Shown here: piece by piece, positions 1 through 10,605 of the stretch
Position numbering within the stretch: position 1 is the stretch's first letter
How the letters are laid out: every line of letters begins with the position of its first letter
NCBI GenBank assembly: GCA_027579435.1
Contig: JANBPK010000812.1
Span: 62,001 to 126,000 of the forward strand
DNA from: Candolleomyces eurysporus
Lineage: Eukaryota > Basidiomycota > Agaricomycetes > Agaricales > Psathyrellaceae
Direction of reading: 5' to 3'
DNA length: 64,000 nucleotides
The notes under the pieces: model-generated
Told to the model about the DNA's origin: nothing
Database searches by the model: none
Seen by the model: the letters and a program-made list of their open reading frames with translations, nothing else
Program-made: the position numbers and the translations under genes

Positions 1-621
1 AATTTACGCATGCAGCTCGACAGTTGGAATGTTATGCATCGACAAGGACGGGTATTGATGAGACATGGAAAACTGCTCGGATCAGGCACTGAAAAAANGG
101 GGCCGCAAAGGCGCCTGTCATTGAGGTGGACTTCACAACGAGACCGATGACTTCAATAAGCTTCAACCTCCCGCTCCCAGAGCGCCCGGAAAGTCGAATC
201 TAATTGTATTAGTGACCACACGTGGATCATGGCTAACTGGTATCATGGGCGCTGTGCGATGGTATCGTCAGATAAGCCGAAAGGAGCGCGAAAATGAAAG
301 GAACGCGAGTGGATCAGAGACGAATACAGCATACAAGGGCGGCTAAAAATTGACAGTTACAGGTCCATCGTCGTTCCCCATTTTACTTACGAGAGTTACA
401 TACTAACGACTCAGGACCCAGGAAGCGACAAAGCCTCTTGAGGCGGAATTTGTGACACAATGTGTGACCGTGACATACCATCAGTGCACGTGCAGCTTTG
501 TGACGTCTATGAACTGCCACCGACGTTGGGGAAACACGTCGTGGCCGCTGGCTGCAACGTTGACCTCTTTCATCTATGTTCTTGTATCGTATCTTCAAAG
601 TATTCTTCTAATTTAAAGGAA
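1..621. other. Upstream non-coding region
   Basis: No supported gene is seen here. The open frames are short and have neither splice structure nor a recognisable product. An ambiguous base follows a run of A at position 98. The right end is the promoter side of the Lunapark gene that starts at 622. Confidence 0.5.
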
Positions 622-1920
622 ATGTCGTTCTTCAAACGCTGGCTCAGCAAGGTACGCCTTCTAGACGCTCAAAACCGTGCTGCAAAAACTGATAATTGTG
701 TCAGGCGCCAGAGGAGGACTACGAGACAATATTGGCCAACTTGGCGAACGATGTTCGGAAACGTCAAGTCAAACTCTCCGAAATACGGCTCAGAGAGCGT
801 AGATCGAGTTTACTTGTGACACTTTACACCCTCGCTGCCTGGGTCGCCTACGTTAGCCTGTGGTACATGAACGCCCTCCCCAATATGCGGGAACACCGCA
901 CAGTGAAGCAGGAGAAGATTGACAAGGCTGTCAAAGCCATTCCTGTTATGGTTGGACCTGTCATGTTCGTGTTTATTTCTGGGTGGCATCTCGAGGCTGA
1001 CGGCTATGAATTTATTTCTCAGAATTTTATTTATTCGGCGAATTGTTCAATTATGGTATGAAAGGAAGGGAAACGCTGAAGGTCCGTCCATTTTTTTTTT
1101 AGCTAAGTCTTGATTTCGGCTCATTTTTGCGATCCAGAGAAATCGCTGCAAAAGTCAATGAAGCAGCGCCGGGATAAAGTCGAAGAGATCAAGAAGAAGA
1201 CCAATTACTACACGACTCGGGATCTGCTCCAGAAGTATGATGAATCGGCGCCTAATGAGACTCCTTTGAGGAATCGCAACCCCGCGGCGTCACCGACTCC
1301 CCAGTTCGCAACTCCTCAGCAACCTCAATTCAGACCCATACCCGGACCCAACGTACAGACGCCAGCCCCAGCTAAACCACTTGACCCTCGCTTGACCGGT
1401 ACGGAAGATATCTTATCTGGCAAAATAATTCCTGATTTTCTCCTACCAGCCCTATCCCCTCCTTCGTACCCAGTTGCACCCCCTCGCAAACAGTGGTATG
1501 ATAAGTTGGCGGACGCATTACTAGGCGATGATGACGCGACCTTCGCGTCTCCGAGCTCGAGGTATGCTCTCATCTGCGAAAAGTGCTTTACCCACAATGG
1601 TCTCGTGAAGGAGAGCATGTGGGAAGACGCCCGTATGTCTTTGTTGTTAGTGATAGAGATCATGACTGATTGCCTCTTTCACCTCTTTTCCAGAGTTTAT
1701 CTGTCCGAAATGCGGACATTTTAATGCCTCCGCCAGGTCCAAGAAGCAACACCGCAAGAGCATATCACCATCGACGCCTGTGGGGATCTCGCGGATGCCA
1801 TCTGCATCTCCGTCCCCGAGCACTACACCTTCGAAAAGTCCTGGTTCGGCTCAAGGTCATGATGGTGGACCTGATTTACCCACTGTTGACAACGACGTTC
1901 AGATGGAGGTGGATCATTGA
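622..1920 (+). CDS. LNP1: Lunapark-family ER three-way-junction protein
   Basis: Lunapark proteins sit in the ER membrane and stabilise three-way tubule junctions. The model joins exons 622-651, 705-964, 1023-1081, 1138-1632 and 1694-1920, all with GT-AG introns. Two hydrophobic segments (around SSLLVTLYTLAAWVAYVSLW, and PVMVGPVI running into ILFIRRIVQLWYERKG) form the usual hairpin. They are followed by the family hallmark KVEEIKKKTNYYTTRDLLQKY. After a Pro-rich linker comes the Lunapark zinc ribbon: CEKC before the last intron and CPKCG after it, so the zinc site is assembled across a splice junction. The tail is Ser/Pro-rich and acidic. The start is chosen because MSFFKRWLSK splices in frame to the conserved part. 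Length (about 350 residues) fits fungal homologues. Identification rests on motifs recognised by eye. Confidence 0.92.
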
Positions 1921-2774
1921 TTCTAGTTAGGTCATATCTAGGAAATTATTATTTATTCGACCTTTTCCCCTACCCACGACCTTACCTCGTTCATGGATCT
2001 CATTTAACTACCCACACATGAGAATTCGGTTAGTCTTCTTCCCGAGGACCACGGCGTCTGCACCTCAGAGCAAGGTAACAAAGCGTTGGCGTCGCTTGCA
2101 ATGCCTTGCATGTAAATATCGATGTGGGTGGATTATCTTGGAGCGGCTCCATAAATGTTTTGACACCCTTTCCTAATTCCTCGAAAATGCTGGAGTGGCT
2201 CGAAACCGTTACCCCTTGGTTCAGCTCTATGTCCGTCCGTTCATGACAGAATGGAAAAGCTTCGGACCTCGTTGTACACCGTGGAAGTGAGATCAGTGGC
2301 TCAAGAAGCACGGCTTAGACATTTAGCTTCCTGTGTGTATGCGTCCACCTGACTTCGAGAGCACTATTCTATTCATTTCGAGCTTTGGTTCATCATCATC
2401 AGTGGTGCCTTGGATCTAACTTCTTCCATCATACCGATGTCTAGAGGTACGAGGGGCAGATCGGTCTCCAAGGTGTTGAAAGAGCGGGATATCTCTCGAA
2501 AGAAGGCTCATTGCGAGTCGTCGAGGGGCCCAATTCTATAGGGCTTACTTCCTCTGATTTTGGGGCAGATATATCCCCGTGTACTATGCAAACCTGCAGG
2601 AATAGCAGTTCAAACGTCTATGAAAATTCATCGCTTTACAAAGTGTTCTGGTCATCTCGTCCCTCGGTCGAGGTGTCAATTTCGCCGGCGTTTATCCATT
2701 GGCTCAGCAGCCTTCAGCAGAGCATGGGAAGGATATTATGGGTAAATGATTTTGGAGCTACTGACAATGTCGAG

Positions 2775-3479
2775 CCTCATCAAATTCACCCATCCTCGGC
2801 AAGCAACTGCGACTTTCACTCTACCCCGAAAACTCCCATCCAAAATTCAAACCGAATTCATTCGCGCGAACAAGGCGAACATCGGACTTGTACCCACAAT
2901 TTAGTAGCTTTCTAGTACACCGCCCATCTGTCCTCGCAGTACGATCAAAATCAAACGCCACTAGTTATGGCAATGAACTTGAGCGTCAACGTTCCTCATC
3001 ACCATCACAGAGCAACCTGAAATACGTCCGGTATAACGGCGATCAGGTACTCCTCATATGACAATCATAGCTGATGAAGTGGAATCGCTAAGGGGGCCCG
3101 GTCCAAGTACGCTGCTAAGATGGGGTGGAGTGTAGGTAAGTAGGCTATGTCGTCGCTGTTAGTCGCATCCATGTGGTCACGACATATGAACTGCGATGTA
3201 ATCGAAGTTCCAAGGAACATTAGCCACAAGCGGAAGTGGAGGGGAAGTAGAGATATACGATCAGATCAAAAACTTCACCGCAACCCGCGTAGATCCCCCT
3301 TGTTCCCCAGACGAACCAGCCCGAGTTCGCCAGTGTGGCCGAGAGACCACCGATGGTCCCTGGACTCCCTTTCCAAATTTAACAATCAACGCTTGAGGAA
3401 GCAAGGGCCCATCCCCACCCGTATGATTCAAAAACAACCTCGAGGCGCAATCGGAATGGTGCTCGGAAACTGCTGTTGA
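2775..3479 (+). CDS. Possible hypothetical protein, 5' end unresolved
   Basis: I do not recognise this product. Three segments (2775-3046, 3093-3135, 3208-3479) stay in one frame when joined over two canonical introns of 46 and 72 nt, and end at a TGA. The predicted protein is basic and low in complexity, with many Ser, Arg and Pro, including a stretch SKYAAKMGWSV at the middle exon. A possible first exon containing ATG at 2738 would need an intron of only 33 nt, so the start is uncertain. No homologous domain was seen. It could be a real lineage-specific gene or chance open frames. Confidence 0.3.
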
Positions 3480-3969
3480 GTCATATCACTCGATGATGAA
3501 GGAACTGATCGTCCTCTCAAAACACAACCACAGCCTTGCTCTTCAATCATTCTAGCGCCAATCTATGGATATGACTCTAAGATGACCGCCGGGGCGCTCC
3601 ATGCTCCCACCTGCTGAACCCAACTTCTGGCGACAAGGACGGAGAATAGCATGCATGAAGTGAGAATTGGTGCACATGGTCGCAAAGTTGACTGCGATGT
3701 GGATTCAAACGTCTCGAGGTTGCGCTGTGAGCGGCCGGCCGAGGTACGGTTCCGAGGGTTGGAATGACTTTGACTCGATTCATCCGGAGGAAGCACAGTC
3801 GGGAGATGACGTGACACGATCCGATGACGGCACGGCGCGAATGCAACGAGGCCTCCAGCTTAAAATTCTCGGGGCACCGTTGACATTCGGCTCGCACCCA
3901 TTCTTTGGGGTTGACTCCTACCACAACCTTGGTGACGGTGACATATCCCTCAATTGAAATTGTATCTCG
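3480..3969. other. Intergenic region
   Basis: Short overlapping open frames on both strands, none with convincing codon structure or domains. The right end is the promoter side of the P-loop gene. Confidence 0.4.
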
Positions 3970-4837
3970 ATGGATACGACAGCCGCCACTGACCGCAGCA
4001 GTACAACGAGTAGAACACGGTCTCCACTGATTCCGCCTCTTTTGGGAGACGCAGAGGGGAAGTACCGCATTCTCTTCTTGGGCAATAGTGGTAAGTTCTC
4101 GAAAAGGAGCGTACGCAGCGTTGTAGCCGCAATCCTGAACGATATTTCTCCGAACAACAGGCTCTGGTAAGGAAAGTGACTCCAGCTTGTTTCATCAGGA
4201 TCCTGGTGACAACTTGTGCTGTTATTGCTTGCCTTTCACAGAGTACAACAGCTCGAGAGGTCGCATCTATTCTCGGTCTGCCTTGTATTTCCCTTGACCG
4301 TCTGCACTGGGGGCCGAATTGGTACTCTGCACCCGCAGGCGAACTGGCGGACAACATCAGAATTGCGCTGAGCGAGACCGACGGCTCATGGATCGTCGAA
4401 GGCGACTACCAGAGCAAGCTGGGTCCCTTGGTGCTCAACCGGACGACCGATGTAATCTGTACGTGCATTTGCCAGAGAAGGCTCTTGTGATCTACCGATA
4501 CTCAACCTTTCTGTCCGTAGGGCTCGATCCACCTCTTTTCCTTTACTTCCCAAGAATTTTCATTCGAACCATTCGCCGCATCCTGAAATGGGAAGAATCT
4601 TGCAGCCCAGGGTGCGATGAAAGCGCTTACGAGGCCTTTTGTACCAAGAACAGCATCCTTTGGTGGTGTCTAACTCATCACTACTCAAATCGGGAAAGGA
4701 ATGAGGGTAGGATGGCTCTCATTGGGATAGAGAACGGTAGCGACGTTGGCAATCGTCGGATGAGAAGACTTGGAGGCTGGGGGACAGAACGCGAGATCTG
4801 GCTTGACTCAGTAAGAAGCATGGCCAGGTCCGAGTAA
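3970..4837 (+). CDS. P-loop adenylate-kinase-like (topology-modulation type) protein
   Basis: The protein resembles small P-loop NTPases annotated as adenylate kinase-like or DNA topology modulation proteins. Their substrate is not established. Exons 3970-4090, 4161-4171, 4242-4458 and 4521-4837 give a Walker A motif GNSGSGKST spread over three exons. Family-like features follow: LDRLHWGPNW, WIVEGDYQSKL, DVIWLDPPLFLYFPR, CSPGC, and a C-terminal MRRLGGWGTEREIWL. The 11-nt second exon is needed to complete Walker A. The intron after it (4172-4241) would begin with GA rather than GT, the only irregular splice site in the model. Either it is a rare GA-AG intron, a mutation, or a sequence error. 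The family is common in bacteria and fungi and is cytosolic. Confidence is good for the family and lower for activity. Confidence 0.75.
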
Positions 4838-5049
4838 GGGCCTTTTCGTATCCGTCCTCCTGGCGCCTTGGAGAACGGAAGAGGGTTGTCGATATGATTG
4901 TATTCGATTGGTTAGTAGTAGAATACAAGAGTCCTCAGCTTAGGTGTCGAACGGTGATGAGCAAATAAAGTTCATGATTAAAAAAAAGAAGCTTACAGCA
5001 TTGTCAAAGATGAAGAAGAACGACTCGTCAATAAAACATACGAATACTA

Positions 5050-6452
5050 TTAGAAATAAGAGGACGTAAATGCAGATTGAGCCAGTTGCGAGCCACCACG
5101 AAGTCCAGTCGGCGTTCTCGCACCCGAGATGTCCGACCGTGTAGACGCCGCCTTCTCCGAAGGCACTGAGGCTGGCGACCCTTTCAAAGAAAAGGACTTC
5201 TCCGTGGTCGGAGGCGAATTTTCCGTGATAGGGGAGAGAGGTACGCCAGGTGTATACCTCCAAACCGAGTGCAATGAGCTTGGGGCTATGGCCGGGCCGT
5301 CGTCCGCAGAACCACTAGTCAGGTAGTTGAGGTCATACGTTCTGGCATATGGTTCTGCGGAATGAACAGACGGGGACGGAGATGTGATTGGGGCGGGCAT
5401 GCCGACATAACCATATCGAGGACTTTGCCAAGCTTCTTCCTCGCTCAACGGAGGGACGTACATCGAATGGTAAGGATGTTGGGATCCCGATATTGGGGGC
5501 ATCGGGTATGTGGCTGGAGGCCCCAATGAGATTGGCGACGGGCGGCTTCTCATAGTGGTGGGAGACGGTGTACTTTTGGATCGTGACTTGGCAATATTAG
5601 TCCACGCTTTCGACATGGGCCTTCTTCTCTTCTTCCTGAAGCAACACCAAACGAGGAGCGAAACGATCAAAAGCCCGAGCACTCCTAGTACAGTCCCGAC
5701 AGCAATGAATGACCTGAGGCCAGATTCTGCGGCGGGTGTGCTGGTCGGCGTCGCTGAGGGTACCGGTGGAGTCGATGACCCTACAGATCCGGTCGACGGA
5801 ACAGGAAGAGACGACGGTAATGTTGGGGCCGGTGTTGGGACGGGCTCGGGGTCGACTTTGTCGTCGACTACCGTATATCTAGGGAAAAGTTAGGCTTCCA
5901 GCTTCCAGCAATGTTGTATGATGATCATACGTACATCAGGCCATCGACGATACCAAACGGCTGCCCAACTCCAACAGAGATGACCAAACTATGTGATGTG
6001 TTGTTGAGCCCTTCCGCTGACCATACAACGTCATAGGGTACTGTCTCTGCGCCGAAGCCGCCAGTATCCGGTCGACTGTGATCAACAAGATCGACGAGAG
6101 TGACGGGGCCTCCGTCCAAAGATAGTGCCGTGTTGACTAGATATGGCCACCGAGGCGACAGGAAGTAAATTGCTATGCCTACAAAGAAGAACATGAGGTG
6201 AAATCCTTTCGGTCACTCGAGTAAAAACGCACCGGTGAAGTTGAAAAGTGCCGTTGCATTAGAATTCTGGGTGAGCATATGTGCTCCACCAAAATTCAAA
6301 GAAGTGTTTGTTGACATGAACCATGCTCCTGGTGGTCTGTAGTATATGGCAGCGTCCCAGTCGTCTATAGAGACATTCCTTTGACCCGAAGCAAGGATGA
6401 TAAAGAAACAGAGGATAAACAGAATAAGAAGGAAAGGGAAGTGAGTGCACAT
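5050..6452 (-). CDS. Single-pass type I membrane protein with N-glycosylated ectodomain
   Basis: Three exons on the minus strand (6233-6452, 5935-6178, 5050-5878) encode about 430 residues. The start at 6452 gives a clear signal peptide (MCTHFPFLLILFILCFF). The ectodomain of about 150 residues has several NxS/T sites and fits the beta-sandwich ectodomains of many basidiomycete surface proteins. A Ser/Thr/Pro-rich stalk, a transmembrane helix (GLLIVSLLVWCCF preceded by more hydrophobic residues) and a basic stop-transfer KKRRR follow. The cytoplasmic tail of about 190 residues is Pro/Ser-rich. It is divergent from the short-family gene at 7515 and shares the intergenic region with it. No enzyme motif is visible; a sensor or adhesion role is only a guess. 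Confidence 0.72.
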
Positions 6453-7514
6453 GTTCGAAATAGTGATGACTGTAGAGAGCACCTGCTACGCCTGCATGGC
6501 TGGGTATATTAAGATGAGCTGACTCTTGGCACGAACACTCATGCTTGCTTCCATGGACAACGTGAGATGGGGATGGTTGGAGTGTTGGAAGGCATGAGGC
6601 AGTTTCTGCCTGCCACTCGCCGGCGTGTATCTTCCTCCCACGAGGTTGATGGCGGGCAAGCCGCTCGCGTGCGCGAGGTTGCATCATGATCAGCGACCCA
6701 ACAAAAACGAAGAGCACGCCAGGTGATCGATGAGAGGCTGACAGATGCGGCGTCGTCGATCCAGCAGTCTGAACTGGTGTTCCACAACTCGGAGTCCGCT
6801 GAGTAGGAGTAACAAGCGGCCGTTCTTGATTGGGACCTATTGCCGTTCCTATATGATCATCGGATTTTGACTTTCGAGTGCTTCTCAGAAATCCAGCATT
6901 AGAACTGGGAAGGGATCGTCGAATGATCGTCGCTAACCAACTCTGTCGTAAGACCGGTCCCCTCTGGGTCGATCAAGATACCGCCGGCACCAACGGGTTT
7001 TCGCTACACAGGATAGAAACCCGAACGGCTCATTGACACTCTAACCTCTGCATTGTTCAACAAACACTGACCTGATCTCTTTTTTTTCTTAAAAGTCAGA
7101 GGTATCCTAGTCGTTGGTTGTGCAACCGATCTCTTCCTTTGTCGACCTTGCTTTGAACGTGACTGGTCAAGGCAGTCAAAATGGTCCTATGACGTCGCGA
7201 CAATGGCGCGTGTCGATTTTAACTTTTGTGGGTTCAGCTTACCGACCTTTCATTTTGTTGGGACATAGGAAGAACCACTATATCCTCCGGACCTTGCTTT
7301 GAGGGTACCTTTCATTTTACGCGCGGAACAATTGCTCTTCGTTGACCAGTGCGATTCAAGGCGGCCCATTTCTTGGTCGCATACCTTAGTGAAAGACTTG
7401 AGCTCGTACCTTTGCAGACAATGGGTGTTAAGAGTTCGAGAGGATTTAAACGTCGGGAGCTGGAGAGGTACGTCCCTCAGTCCACACATCCCCACAGCTG
7501 CAACGCACTCACAA
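6453..7514. other. Divergent promoter region
   Basis: This stretch lies between the minus-strand membrane protein gene and the plus-strand short-family gene. A T-rich run lies near 7081. Longer open frames appear on the minus strand, but none continues into a known domain. No gene is supported. Confidence 0.45.
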
Positions 7515-8243
7515 ATGGCCCATATTAACCCCCTCCACCCTCCAGTCAACTCCACGCAGTATTCAGCTGTCAACTCACTTGCAGGTGCATTGTCGATGGT
7601 ATTGCCTCCAGATCATACCTCCCAGGCCCCCTGCCCAAGATTACTCCCACAACCTTCGTACACTCCCGTGTCGAAGTGGAAAGCAGCCACCGGAGCTGCG
7701 GATCCTCGCCTCCCCGTTATCACCTTCGATTATGTCGGACAGCAGAAGCAGGGTATTCCAATGCGGGAGCTAAGCGCTCGAAACATTGTTGCGCTCGGCC
7801 AGATGCTACAGGGAGCGAACGACCCGGTTTTTGCGGAAACCGGCTTGAAGAGGATCACCCTTCGTATCTTGGTATGTGTTCTTGTATCATCTTTGCCTTC
7901 GTTTCTCCATCTAATGTAATTTCTCTCCAGTGGCCTGGATATACTCACGTAGACTGGGCACGTTCCATCAACCTCGTAGCCAGCGGACCCATTACTCGCA
8001 CTCAGCTCGCCACTCAGCTTGCGGCGAACTTTTCTCGGTTTATGGAGGTACGCCGTCCCTCTCTCTCCAGTTGATTCTATGCTGAGTTGATTTCTACTCT
8101 AGATTGCTCGTACCCAGAAACCTACTTCGGCAGACTACTCCATCGGTCCATCTTCTATCCAGTTCGAGCACCTTGTGTTGATTGGACTCCATAACGTGCT
8201 CGAAGATGTCTGGCAGGCGGACGTTGCTATTGATCGACGATGA
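7515..8243 (+). CDS. Short WPGY-motif family protein, copy 1
   Basis: Function is unknown. Exons 7515-7871, 7931-8047 and 8103-8243 encode 204 residues. Landmarks are QGIPMRELSARNIVALGQML, then WPGYTHVDWARSINL at the start of exon 2, then TRTQLATQLAANFSRFME at its end, and a C-terminal IQFEHLVLIGLHNVLEDVWQ. The same order of motifs, and an intron directly after the FxRFxE position, is found in the copies at 14.4, 19.6 and 37.2-37.9 kb. The closest relative in the window is the 37 kb copy, which begins in nearly the same way (MA..NPLHPP). No signal peptide or transmembrane helix is seen. Distant kinship with short basidiomycete DUF proteins such as DUF6699 is possible but unproven. Confidence 0.7.
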
Positions 8244-8435
8244 TTCACTTTTGCTTTTTGCTTCTTGCTCTTTATCTTGGGGTCCATAGCTGGCCTGTGT
8301 CGTAGCGCTTATTTTTTTCTACGTATTTATTGATTCCTAATTCACTACGCTCGCTTTTGTTACGTCAATTTATTCCGATTCACTTCATGAGTTTGCTTTT
8401 TTGATATTCCAGAGGGACATGATAAATAAATCTCG
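8244..8435. other. Convergent 3' region
   Basis: A short T-rich spacer separates the convergent ends of the short-family gene and the minus-strand membrane protein. An AATAAA-like signal (aataaatc near 8423) may serve a 3' end. Confidence 0.35.
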
Positions 8436-9736
8436 CTACAGAATGACAGTCTCCTTTACATATACTACCGGTCGTCTTACATAGTAGTACTTCTTCCTCC
8501 CCCAAGCTCCACAGCATCCAAGAATGATAATTGCAGCGATGACTCCACCAATTATTCCACCGAGGGTGTTCGACTTCTTCCCTGCGCCGGTGGCGTTTAG
8601 TTGAGTCTGGTCAATGCCTTGGAAGGTGAGGTAGTCGAAGTAATAGCTCTGAGAAATACAAAGTTTCGCAGAATCAGCTTCAGAGCGGAAGTAATATCTG
8701 AAAGGAAGCGTAATGCATACCTGGTTACCTGTCACTTCAGTCAAAGTGACGTTCAAGGTATGCGTCCCGGCTGCAACGTTCTGCTTGAAGAACGGTTGGT
8801 TCATGAGCCAACCATCCCCGTTGACAGCTTGCGATCCGTTGACGTGGGTCACTGCCGACGGTGGCCCACCATCGATAGAATAACTCGCGCTCAATTTCCC
8901 AGCGACGGAGTTCACGACACCGTACACCGCGATATCAGCACCTGGTCAACGTGGCATAAGCTTCATGGTGTTGCAAGAGACCATGACTGATGGTAGTACT
9001 CACCAGTAAACTCAACACTGAAAGAAGCGCCCACAGCTGTCGCCTTCGCAAGCGTACCCTTCATAGGAATAGCCCTTGGAAGTACGACAGACTCGGTCAA
9101 GCTCCACTGCCCCGCAGTGTACTTGATAGTTCCGTCGTGGTCATCACTCATCAACCTTTGCCCAATATACCCGGATTCCTTGTCGGGTGTGAAGAGGACG
9201 TAGTCGAGCGTGAATCGCCCCGAGTCTGGAACGATTTCGATGGTGTGGGTGTCTGTGCTAGTGAGAGTCATTAGCTCTACACCAGTCTGCAAGTATACGG
9301 GAACAAAGAAGGGAGATCGGATCAGTGATAGTGGAAGCGAAGAGGACGATGGTAGAAGATAGACCTTGTTGAAAAACTCGGGATTTGTCGAGACTGGACC
9401 GTCCTTCGGCGTGTCACTATTCCTGAAGGTGTAGTTGAGACGGAGGTTCTCAGCTCCAGTTCCAACGAGCGTGAATCCTTTTAGAGCTGTAGGGCGAAGA
9501 CGAGAGTCGGGAATCAGCCGCAGAAATCAACCGTGGTGTAGACGGTTGTGGCACGCACAAGGCAAATTCAGGGTCAACGTCGGCTTTTTGATATTCGCGA
9601 TCCCCTTCCCATTCAAGTCCGTACGACAAACAGTCGTAGTTTGGTTATGTGCCGCGCTCGAGTTGGTAAACCGCTGCCACTGTGCACCAATGAGAAGCGT
9701 GAGATCTGCATCGTCCACGATGATTGAAGGAGGCAT
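8436..9736 (-). CDS. Membrane-anchored protein with two tandem beta-sandwich-like domains
   Basis: Five exons (9559-9736, 9365-9486, 9004-9286, 8721-8941, 8436-8648) encode 338 residues. The first domain begins IIVDDADLTLLIG and closes with FTLDYVLFTP. The second begins near LMSDDHDGTIKYTAGQW and closes with YYFDYLTFQG. This pair of matching starts (xxDDxD..I.Y....W) and ends (DYxxF) indicates a duplicated lectin-like jelly-roll unit, common in basidiomycete surface proteins. A Gly/Ala-rich transmembrane helix (LGGIIGGVIAAIIILGCC) and a short basic tail follow. No signal peptide precedes the first domain in this model, and an upstream open frame at 9806-10084 does not splice in frame, so secretion may use an exon not found here. 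Ligand unknown. Confidence 0.68.
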
Positions 9737-10605
9737 TCTGAGGCAAGTTATTCAAGTGGGAGGAGAAAGGAATGTGCGTTCACTTCAGGCGACGGGCTGA
9801 ATCAATCAATCGAAAAGAACGTGGAAGGTGTGCAGGGAAGTGAGAGAAGAAGAGGAAGGAGGGGCATCGGTTTGGGATTTGACAATATATGGATCTGAAC
9901 CAGGAATGAATGAATAGATAGAGGTGGAAATATTACATACATTTATGGCATTGCCTTGAGAGAGAACTCTAGATGAGGAGATCGGGAGAAGTGACCAGTT
10001 AGCATTGACAAGGATCTCGATGATAACAAGGTAGGCGAGGTGTTGATCAAAAGTTCCTCCGTGCCTTGAATACCTATGGGTCAACGAAAGAAACGAAGAA
10101 CTCCATTCACTCTAATCTAACCTTGTTAGACACCACAATGAGCGGACAGATAGATGGTGGTCGTCAGAGCACAAAACACCCGCTGGCTCGTTACTACGGT
10201 GTAGTAACTGGCATCGGCACATTCCCATCCCCATGCCCGAGTAGACACTGTCACTACCAAAGCTTCTCTGCCAGTTGGCATCAACAAAGGCTGGCTTCAG
10301 TCCGTGACCAACGTGAGGGTAAAGGGAGAATGATAACAGCGCTGAGAAAGGTCCCGCGCCGAGACATAACCGGTCCTGCAGGCAAGCGCTGGAGCCAAAG
10401 CGCTGGCGACCCGTTGCCAAGGAAGATAGCCTGAGACATCTCATTGTTGCCCTGATCCCCAGGCAATCTGTGCCCTGGGCAGGGTCTGGACTCGAGAAGA
10501 AAAAAAACTGATGCATTGAATGAGCCATTACCTCCACAAAACGCATGTATCTGTATGATCGTCGAGGGATACCGCCTGCGTCCATCCCATCCCTTTTATC
10601 TCCCT
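9737..10605. other. Intergenic region
   Basis: A purine-rich plus strand near 9830-9870 corresponds to a CT-rich leader for the minus-strand gene. Longer open frames at 10112-10585 lack splice or domain support. No gene is supported. Confidence 0.4.

Noticed and set aside
9806..10084. Upstream exon for the 8436-9736 membrane protein
   Set aside because: The frame has no hydrophobic signal sequence, and splicing at the visible donor and acceptor gives the wrong phase.
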